DNA from: Candidatus Iainarchaeum sp.
Lineage (GTDB): Archaea; Iainarchaeota; Iainarchaeia; Iainarchaeales; DTGL01
DNA length: 5,466 bases
Assembly: GCA_017608995.1 (NCBI GenBank)
Contig: JAFCEU010000066.1
Coordinates: forward strand, 1 to 5,466
Direction: 5' to 3'
Shown: in pieces, positions 1 through 4,185 of the stretch
How the letters are laid out: every line of letters starts with the position of its first letter
Numbering within the stretch: position 1 is the first letter of the stretch
Position numbers and translations under genes: made by a program
Notes under the pieces: model-generated
Told to the model about the DNA's origin: nothing
Databases searched by the model: none
Seen by the model: the letters and a program-made list of their open reading frames with translations, nothing else

Positions 1-20
1 AAAAATCGATTCGATTCTGA

Positions 21-63
21 TTTGTTATGTAGACAAACCATATATCAATTTATACATAACAAA
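21..63. repeat. 11-bp perfect inverted repeat pair
   Basis: TTTGTTATGTA at 21-31 is the exact reverse complement of TACATAACAAA at 53-63, with 21 bases between the arms. The right arm overlaps one of several copies of the core TATACATAA (51-59). No gene starts nearby in the window, so the role (operator, remnant of a mobile-element end, or chance in AT-rich DNA) cannot be decided. The pairing is seen directly; any function is inference. Confidence 0.5.
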
Positions 64-176
64 CCTGCTATATTGTCGCCATTAAGAAGATTATTTACAG
101 CCGATTTATGAGCTATAGAAAGCCTAACTTTTAATTTTTACCTTATTTTTACACGAATTGTTGGACAAAGCACGAT

Positions 177-465
177 TTATTGCATTTTTCGTTTTTTGAG
201 CCACTCCTAAAAAATTTTGCAGCCCATAGCCATTTCCACTAAAATATCGTCTATTTTGCTAGCATTTCCAACGCTTTTTCACCATTCTGCTTTGTCAGCT
301 TTCTATCACCATTCTAAGCATCTGTAATACACCTAACTCTTTAGCCTGTTGCTTTGTAAGCGCCTCGCAAAAATTTTGGAGCACTTTTTATCTTTGATCC
401 ATGCGAGCTTGCATTAATTCGCCCGCAAATCGGTTTTTGAGACGGTTTCTAATCGCTTCGCATGC
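177..465 (-). pseudogene. decayed gene of unknown family
   Basis: No long open frame exists here, yet the minus strand shows consecutive protein-like pieces. From 465 one frame reads EAIRNRLKNRFAGELMQ and meets a TAA at 390-388. The same frame continues with EALTKQQAKELGVLQMLRM to a TGA at 297-295. One-base shifts then give LTKQNGEKALEMLAK, and next IDDILVEMAMGCKIF up to a TAG at 209-207. After that stop the same frame reads EWLKKRKMQ and ends at TAA 179-177. Removing two stops and two frameshifts would give a helical, charged protein of roughly 95-100 residues. No start codon with a ribosome site is visible; an ATG at 464-462 lies in another frame. I do not recognise a family. The composition resembles real helical proteins more than random AT-rich translation, but without homologues this stays tentative. 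Confidence 0.42.
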
Positions 466-481
466 CTATTAAATGTTAAAC

Positions 482-591
482 TTATACATAATTCTACTTG
501 CGCCCAAATGCCACAAGAAGATGCTCTATATGCAGTATAATCTGCATTATACTGCAATATAAGGGGCAAAATACCTAAAAATTATGTATAA
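482..591. repeat. 12-bp inverted repeat flanking a hairpin
   Basis: TTATACATAATT at 482-493 is the exact reverse complement of AATTATGTATAA at 580-591. The two arms enclose about 86 bases, including the perfect 11-bp palindromic arms at 531-556. The unit is about 110 bp long and looks like a miniature element with terminal inverted repeats, but I see no flanking target-site duplication and no second copy in the window. Alternatives are paired regulator sites or an origin-like element. Confidence 0.45.
531..556. repeat. perfect 11-bp palindrome, 4-base loop
   Basis: TGCAGTATAAT (531-541) and ATTATACTGCA (546-556) are perfect reverse complements separated by CTGC. It could be a dyad operator, or a hairpin in RNA read from either strand. 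No oligo-T run follows directly on either strand, so it does not look like an intrinsic terminator. Confidence 0.55.
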
Positions 592-642
592 TTATGGGAA
601 ATGACAGAAATGTAGGACCTTCCGGACGATTTTGTTGTGTAT

Positions 643-648
643 AAAAAA
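643..648 (-). terminator. oligo-T terminator of the three-gene cluster
   Basis: Reading the minus strand, six consecutive T residues begin three bases after the TGA of the phosphoribosyltransferase-like gene. Archaeal RNA polymerase commonly ends transcription at oligo-T tracts without needing a hairpin, so this is the probable end of the 2277-to-651 transcript. Confidence 0.45.
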
Positions 649-650
649 TA

Positions 651-1307
651 TCACCTAGGTCTTCTAAAGCTGCACCTTCCTTGCTTAGCTTCGGCAGCGA
701 TTTTTCTTAGATCATTTCGCATCTGTTTGAGAGGTAACAAAGTGCTTCTGCGAGACATGCCAGCACGCTTCCCTGCAACCCCTATGAGAAGCCTTCTCTG
801 GCCACAAAAGGTTGGCAAGCGCTCAAAATTTCCAAGCAGATCTATTCCAAACGCTTTCATAATTGTTTTTCGCTCACTGGCTGATGTTACACCGGGGCAC
901 CCCATGCAGCCAACCTTTACCTCTTTCACTCCAAAAAGATTGAGCGCATCTCTTATTTTTCCAATTGTTTGTCCAGTAACTGTGACTTCCTCAAGAAGAA
1001 AAACTGGCTCATTGCTTTCCAATTTTTCAGCCAGTTTTGCTCTGCACCGTTTGATCATTTCTTTAATTCTTTCAGGTGGTAGCATTCCTATATGCGCTCT
1101 AGGTAGTGTAAAGAAGGATATTCTCTCATTAGGATAGCGTCTTTTCCACACAGCCCTGAATAAATAGAGCAAAGGCTGTGCGCTAGTTCCGCCAGCAACA
1201 ACTACGCGTATCTTTCTTCTGTGTACATATTCCACAGCTCTTTCAACAAACTTCAGTAACTTTTTCCTTTCCTCAGGGTTTTTGAAGTATTGGAAATCAT
1301 TACCCAT
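651..1307 (-). CDS. phosphoribosyltransferase-like protein
   Basis: This 218-aa protein looks like a divergent type I phosphoribosyltransferase. Residues 103-115 (FLLEEVTVTGQTI) match the PRPP-binding loop pattern of four hydrophobics, two acids, then a T-rich loop with Gly. Residues 34-50 (RVVVAGGTSAQPLLYLF) fit the earlier beta strand, glycine turn and helix of the fold. The second acid of the PRPP loop is Glu (E107) where the family normally has Asp, a conservative but uncommon change. A GCMGCPG motif (residues 133-139) follows the core. The C-terminal 50 residues are very basic and end in CSFRRPR, suggesting nucleic-acid contact. The ATG at 1307 is the only good start, but only a weak GGATTGGA precedes it. 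It is the last gene of a minus-strand cluster and ends at the oligo-T run near 645. The substrate base is unknown; a PRPP-binding regulatory role without catalysis is also possible. Confidence 0.7.
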   Translation of the reverse strand: MGNDFQYFKNPEERKKLLKFVERAVEYVHRRKIRVVVAGGTSAQPLLYLFRAVWKRRYPNERISFFTLPRAHIGMLPPERIKEMIKRCRAKLAEKLESNEPVFLLEEVTVTGQTIGKIRDALNLFGVKEVKVGCMGCPGVTSASERKTIMKAFGIDLLGNFERLPTFCGQRRLLIGVAGKRAGMSRRSTLLPLKQMRNDLRKIAAEAKQGRCSFRRPR

Positions 1308-1347
1308 TCAAATCCAATCCATATAAATGATTGTCCAAGAAATTGCG

Positions 1348-1428
1348 TTAAATCTCTTCATAAGGCACTTCAAATTTCACAATCTTTTTCCCCTCATGCA
1401 CATATGCAACTATAGCTTTAGAGATTGC
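1348..1428 (-). other. coding-like tail in shifted frame after 164-aa gene
   Basis: Downstream of the 164-aa gene, in the frame shifted by -1, codons from 1428 to the TAA at 1350-1348 are open and protein-like, including AYVHEGKKIVKFEVPYEEI. Upstream of 1428 this frame is closed by TAA codons (1431-1429). The sensible reading is therefore a continuation of the preceding gene joined between 1428 and 1412. A -1 shift after the CAA at 1427-1425 would give a 185-aa protein ending in this segment. A separate 17-codon gene from the GTG at 1401 is less likely, since no ribosome site precedes it. A recent mutation, a lost base in the assembly, or slippage at A-AAG (1419-1416) could all explain it. 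Confidence 0.45.
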
Positions 1429-1904
1429 TTATTTTTAATCTCTTCTAATTCTTTGACGGCCTCTGCAAACCTTTGTTTCTCTTTCCAGTTTGCTAGCATG
1501 AACTCACCTCTCACAAGACGTGCTAATTCCATCATTTCACCTACAATAACATTAAGTTTAGCCAATCTTGCATCCAGATAGTTAAGAAGCTTTCTCGCAT
1601 CTTTGCGCGAAAACTTACTGACATCTATACGTACAGTTATAAGCATGCCCTCTGGTTCAGGAAACTCGGTTATTTCCAAACCCTCCATAACTCTTCTATT
1701 GACAGCATCTAATACCGCTTTGGTCATTGCATCATACCTTTTTGTCAACCTTCTATTTCTTGCAACTATATGTTTTAGGTTTAAAGGCCTTCCCGCATGC
1801 CACTTTGCGAGCATCCTTTCTTTTCGCACGCGAAACTTATGGGAAACCCTTTCCCCAATAGAGCCAGCCTTCCTCCTAACGCTTCTTCTAAGAGCTTTTT
1901 TCAC
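1410..1904 (-). CDS. basic coiled-coil-like protein, unknown function
   Basis: I do not recognise this 164-aa protein. Residues 1-60 are strongly basic (many Arg, Lys and His), as expected for an RNA- or DNA-contacting tail. The middle (about 78-100) has a possible beta element, EGMLITVRIDVSKF. The remainder (about 100-160) is helical and charged, with likely coiled coil ending in AVKELEEIKNK. The start is GTG at 1904: a GGAGG at 1916-1912 lies seven bases upstream, inside the end of the previous gene, whose TAA is one base away. The two genes are therefore almost certainly translationally coupled. The TAG at 1412-1410 may be premature, because coding-like sequence continues in the -1 frame to 1348. 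Membrane segments and a signal peptide are absent. Function is unknown. Confidence 0.75.
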   Translation of the reverse strand: MKKALRRSVRRKAGSIGERVSHKFRVRKERMLAKWHAGRPLNLKHIVARNRRLTKRYDAMTKAVLDAVNRRVMEGLEITEFPEPEGMLITVRIDVSKFSRKDARKLLNYLDARLAKLNVIVGEMMELARLVRGEFMLANWKEKQRFAEAVKELEEIKNKQSLKL

Positions 1905-1905
1905 C

Positions 1906-2277
1906 TTATTTCCTCCTTAAGCTCGGATACAAGTGCACAAATCTTCCCTTCCATACCTTAATATAATCTACCATTTTGGGTTCTCTGCCCGCTGCCTTTT
2001 GTTCTGCAGCCCATCTCTTATAGTTGTCCCAAAACCCAGCACCAAGCAACCTCTCAGATGCTATCATAAGCGCTTTCTCCTTGCCTACTCTATATTCCTT
2101 CCCGATTGCTTCCGCTTTGCCCCTTATTTTCTCCTCAATTCTCTCAGGAGGAAGCCTAAAAACCCTTGAGCTTGGTTCATGTCTCACATAGCTTCTTCGC
2201 ATTCGCTTCATCTGTTCCTCTCTGCCCCTGCGCCTTTTCACGCGCCTATGCCTCTTGGCAGAGCCTCCCCTAGCCAT
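1906..2277 (-). CDS. small Arg/Lys-rich protein, unknown function
   Basis: This 123-aa protein is unrecognised. Its first 30 residues are mostly Arg, Lys and small residues (MARGGSAKRHRRVKRRRGRE), resembling the basic tails of ribosome- or nucleic-acid-binding proteins. Residues 40-75 contain RLPPERIEEKI and a predicted helix. The C-terminal part is aromatic-rich (GFWDNYKRWAAEQ, DYIKVWKGRFVHLYP). The ATG at 2277 is chosen because GGAGG (2289-2285) sits exactly seven bases upstream; an in-frame GTG at 2283 is too close to that site. It is the first gene of the cluster, with a TATA box about 45 bases before the start codon. A ribosomal or ribosome-associated protein specific to the lineage is possible, but nothing seen proves it. 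Confidence 0.78.
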   Translation of the reverse strand: MARGGSAKRHRRVKRRRGREEQMKRMRRSYVRHEPSSRVFRLPPERIEEKIRGKAEAIGKEYRVGKEKALMIASERLLGAGFWDNYKRWAAEQKAAGREPKMVDYIKVWKGRFVHLYPSLRRK

Positions 2278-2284
2278 ATGCACA

Positions 2285-2289
2285 CCTCC
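2285..2289 (-). promoter_or_regulatory. GGAGG ribosome site fixing the start at 2277
   Basis: GGAGG on the minus strand, seven bases before ATG 2277. The genes starting at 1904 and 4018 have GGAGG at the same seven-base spacing, which supports all three start choices and shows that internal and distal genes here use Shine-Dalgarno initiation. Confidence 0.7.
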
Positions 2290-2316
2290 AATTTGTAAGA
2301 ATTAGACTTTTCGCAA

Positions 2317-2325
2317 ATTTAAAAC
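2317..2325 (-). promoter_or_regulatory. TATA-like box of the three-gene cluster
   Basis: The minus strand reads TTTTAAATT, centred at about 2321. A start site 25-26 bases downstream would fall near 2295, giving a leader of roughly 18 bases that just includes the GGAGG. The spacing is what an archaeal TBP/TFB promoter would have. If transcription instead starts at the box near 2482, the structured RNA would form part of a longer leader. Confidence 0.5.
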
Positions 2326-2368
2326 TTTTGTTTATTTGCCTAAAAGCGCAGAATTAGCAAGAATGGGT

Positions 2369-2453
2369 TGGGTGCGGGTTGAGCCCCAACCTTGGATTCG
2401 GATCTTTACGATCCTAGCGCATTAGCGCTTCCAAGGTCCCAACCACCACACCC
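2369..2453 (-). ncRNA. structured three-way-junction RNA, unknown class
   Basis: The minus strand from 2453 to 2369 folds almost completely. P1 pairs GGGTGTG (2453-2447) with CGCACCC (2376-2370). After a two-base bulge, P2 pairs GGTTGGG (2444-2438) with CTCAACC (2383-2377). An asymmetric loop (one A against TTGGGG) leads to P3, CCTTGGA (2436-2430) with TCCAAGG (2396-2390). P3 carries two hairpins: AGCGC-TAAT-GCGCT (2429-2416) and GGATC-GTAAA-GATCC (2414-2400), followed by GAA. That is 31 pairs. The two non-Watson-Crick pairs (2448/2375 and 2439/2382) are G-U on the minus strand but C-A on the plus strand, which assigns the strand. A TATA box lies about 29 bases before P1. The P1 ends resemble a tRNA acceptor stem with an unpaired A, but the D, anticodon and T arms are missing. 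A small regulatory RNA, or a structured leader of the gene at 2277, are the main options. Confidence 0.6.
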
Positions 2454-2477
2454 GAGAAAATTTATGGGGCGAAATTC

Positions 2478-2486
2478 ATTTTAAAG
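2478..2486 (-). promoter_or_regulatory. TATA-like box for the structured RNA
   Basis: The minus strand reads CTTTAAAAT, centred near 2482. Transcription 26-29 bases downstream would begin at 2456-2453, exactly where helix P1 begins. More AT-rich candidates lie further upstream (2493-2508 and 2511-2517), so the choice rests on spacing. Confidence 0.45.
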
Positions 2487-2559
2487 ATTTTTGATTTAAA
2501 TTTTAAACCAACTTTATAAATAATAGTTTGATAAATAAACCAATGTTATGTATATGCGG

Positions 2560-3792
2560 TTATTTCGGCTTAAGCAGAACAGAGCAAAATTCTTCGCTTG
2601 GAATAGTTTCGCGAGCAACCTTTCCAAGCGCTTTAGCATCAATCTCCTTTATCGCTTTGAAATACTCCTGCCAGCTCCAGCCTGAGCGCTCAGCAAAGAT
2701 TGCATCTTTTACTATTTCTAGCGAATCTTCCCATTCCAACGCTTTAGTTCCAATTATGTATTGCTTAGCCCTTCTCAGCTCCTTTGCTGATATGCTTCGC
2801 TTTCTGAGCTTTTCAAATTCTTTAAGAACTACGCACTTGGCTTTTTCCACCTTATTTGGATTTGTAGCTAAATAAACAGCAAAGTATCCATGCATTGGCT
2901 CTGCCTCGAGAAATGGCTGCGTTATGTAGCTTAAGCCACGCTTTTCCCTAACCTCATAAATAATCCTCGAGCTGAGGCCGCCGCCAAGAATTGCTTCAAT
3001 AAGCGAAAATGCAGCATAGTTGCTGCTTGCAGAGCGTATTGCTGGAAAACCAATGCAGAGGTGCGCTTGTTCTATTTCCCTCTCAATAATTTTTTCTTTT
3101 TTTAGCGGCTTTGCTTTGCATCTGCCAAGCTTTAGCGGCTTTTTCTGCATGCTGCTAGCGATGCATTCCTCAATTTTCTTAATGTACTTGCTTGCGTTTT
3201 CAGGCCCAGTTATTGCAATTATTGCATTTTGCGGAAAATGCGTTCTTTTGAAAATGCTCAGGAGATCTCTTCGCGAAAAGCTAGAAACACTTTCTTTGAT
3301 GCCTAATATAGGCCTTCCAAAGCGCCCAGGCAAGCACAGCTTCACAAACTCTGAAAGAGTATGCCTAATCGGATTATCCTGCATATCTTTTATTTCATTT
3401 AGTATTATTTTCCGCTCTAATTCAAGTTCCTTAGGGAAAAACTCGCAGTTGTTGAAGCACTCAAAAAGCGTGCTAATCGCCAATCCATAATGCTTGCTGC
3501 GCACCTTTACATAGTAATGTATGCTTTCCCTAGAGGTAAAAGCATTTATGGTGCCACCAACAGAATCGATTCTGCCGGCTATCTGTTTCCTGCCCAGCCT
3601 CTTAGTTCCAGAGAAAAACATATGCTCTATAAAGTGAGCTGCTCCAGCCTTGCTTCGCTCTTCAAAAGCAGAGCCAAAATTCACAGAAACATCTATAGCA
3701 AAAACATCGCTTAGGCTTTTATTGTATAAAAGCTTCGAGCCATTGCTAAGTTCAAACATCTCGGCTGCGCTTCCAACTAGCATAATACTCAC
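2560..3792 (-). CDS. M16B-family zinc metallopeptidase
   Basis: This 410-aa protein is a complete M16B (insulinase/processing-peptidase-like) protease, the usual length for one subunit. The inverted zinc motif is HFIEH at residues 53-57, with E56 as catalytic base and H53/H57 as ligands. The third ligand is E133 in LERKIILNEI, 76 residues after H57, the spacing found in mitochondrial processing peptidase beta. Around 188-197 FPQNAIIAITG closes the first domain. The second domain has GGGLSSRIIYEVREKRGLSY (270-289), the conserved region whose Arg and Tyr contact substrate backbone. All active residues are intact, and no signal peptide or membrane segment is seen, so it is probably cytosolic. 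The GTG at 3792 is preceded by AGGGA six bases upstream; ATG 3783 is an alternative three codons in. It follows the 62-aa gene by 37 bases, likely in one transcript. Bacterial M16B enzymes often pair with an inactive partner, and none is visible here. The physiological substrate is unknown. Confidence 0.93.
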   Translation of the reverse strand: MSIMLVGSAAEMFELSNGSKLLYNKSLSDVFAIDVSVNFGSAFEERSKAGAAHFIEHMFFSGTKRLGRKQIAGRIDSVGGTINAFTSRESIHYYVKVRSKHYGLAISTLFECFNNCEFFPKELELERKIILNEIKDMQDNPIRHTLSEFVKLCLPGRFGRPILGIKESVSSFSRRDLLSIFKRTHFPQNAIIAITGPENASKYIKKIEECIASSMQKKPLKLGRCKAKPLKKEKIIEREIEQAHLCIGFPAIRSASSNYAAFSLIEAILGGGLSSRIIYEVREKRGLSYITQPFLEAEPMHGYFAVYLATNPNKVEKAKCVVLKEFEKLRKRSISAKELRRAKQYIIGTKALEWEDSLEIVKDAIFAERSGWSWQEYFKAIKEIDAKALGKVARETIPSEEFCSVLLKPK

Positions 3793-3829
3793 TAAAAGTC
3801 CCTGTTACATAAAAAAGAGAAAAGGGGTT

Positions 3830-4018
3830 TTATTTGTTTTCCGTTTCCTTATTCTCAGTTTTCTTTGCTTTACCAAAATTAGCATAACGCCTGAACTTTG
3901 TCTTGGTCCATGGCTCAGGCTGCTTAGCCCTAAGCTTGCGTTCCTCTTCAAGAAGCTTTTGCCTTGTTTCCTCACTAACCTCAAACCTAATCACTTCATC
4001 ACCGAGCTTTATCTCCAT
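3830..4018 (-). CDS. 62-aa charged protein, unknown function
   Basis: The protein begins MEIKLGDEVIRFEVSEETR, probably a short beta hairpin, followed by a charged helix (RQKLLEEERKLRAKQ) and a lysine/glutamate-rich tail ending KKTENKETENK. ATG 4018 is chosen because GGAGG at 4030-4026 lies seven bases upstream; the frame remains open to 4120, but the extra 34 residues (Cys, Phe and Leu rich) look untranslated. It is the first gene of a likely two-gene unit with the M16B peptidase. It lacks a leader/core layout with Cys, Ser or Thr that would suggest a modified-peptide precursor. A small regulator, adaptor or unrelated housekeeping protein are all possible; I do not recognise the family. Confidence 0.7.
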   Translation of the reverse strand: MEIKLGDEVIRFEVSEETRQKLLEEERKLRAKQPEPWTKTKFRRYANFGKAKKTENKETENK

Positions 4019-4068
4019 AATGAACCCTCCAAGAAACAAAAGGGTACAAAAAAGCAGCTTTAAGCCAC

Positions 4069-4077
4069 AATATAATA
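4069..4077 (-). promoter_or_regulatory. TATA-like box for the 62-aa/M16B unit
   Basis: The minus strand reads TATTATATT, centred at about 4073. A start near 4047 would give a leader of about 29 bases containing the GGAGG at 4030-4026. A second candidate, CTTTTTAAAC (about 4098-4089), lies further upstream. Either would make 4019-4185 a divergent promoter region shared with the flavoprotein gene. Confidence 0.35.
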
Positions 4078-4130
4078 GTGTATTAAAATGTTTAAAAAGG
4101 TATTGGCAATTGATTTGCATGCTTGTGTAA

Positions 4131-4145
4131 TATTTATTTTAAATC
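4131..4145 (+). promoter_or_regulatory. TATA-like box for the reductase gene
   Basis: The plus strand reads TATTTATTTTAAATC. With the box centred near 4138-4141, transcription would start at about 4164-4167, giving a leader of roughly 20 bases that contains the GGTGAT ribosome site. This start also leaves the in-frame ATG at 4156 outside the transcript, supporting 4186 as the true start. Confidence 0.45.
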
Positions 4146-4176
4146 TTTCTATTAAATGCTATTATGCTCCGTATCG

Positions 4177-4182
4177 GGTGAT
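4177..4182 (+). promoter_or_regulatory. GGTGAT ribosome site fixing the start at 4186
   Basis: GGTGAT is an exact complement of the AUCACC stretch at the archaeal 16S rRNA 3' end and lies three bases before ATG 4186. It decides between this ATG and the upstream in-frame ATG at 4156, which has no ribosome site. Confidence 0.6.
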
Positions 4183-4185
4183 TCT

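Noticed and set aside
482..591. Complete miniature transposable element
   Set aside because: Terminal inverted repeats are present, but no target-site duplication and no second copy are visible, so only the repeat itself is annotated.
637..1137. Long plus-strand open frame opposite the phosphoribosyltransferase-like gene
   Set aside because: It is the antisense shadow of a gene with a recognisable motif; it has no ribosome site and a composition of Ser, Leu and Phe typical of antisense translation.
1318..1326. TATA-like ATTTATATG before the phosphoribosyltransferase-like gene
   Set aside because: A start 25 bases downstream would lie inside the coding region, after ATG 1307, so it cannot drive this gene from its chosen start. 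The gene is more simply read from the upstream promoter.
2369..2453. tRNA gene on either strand, including a plus-strand hairpin whose loop CTTTACG could display anticodon TTA
   Set aside because: There is no D-arm, no T-loop (TTCRANY) and no standard cloverleaf spacing. The anticodon-like hairpin has only four clean pairs with a seven-base loop. The outer helices instead stack into one long stem.
3830..4018. Ribosomal peptide precursor cleaved by the M16B peptidase
   Set aside because: The sequence is uniformly charged with no leader/core division, no Gly-Gly or similar cleavage site, and no modification enzymes nearby.
3830..4120. 96-aa version of the small protein, starting at 4120
   Set aside because: The extra N-terminal 34 residues overlap the promoter region and have no ribosome site, while ATG 4018 has GGAGG at ideal spacing.
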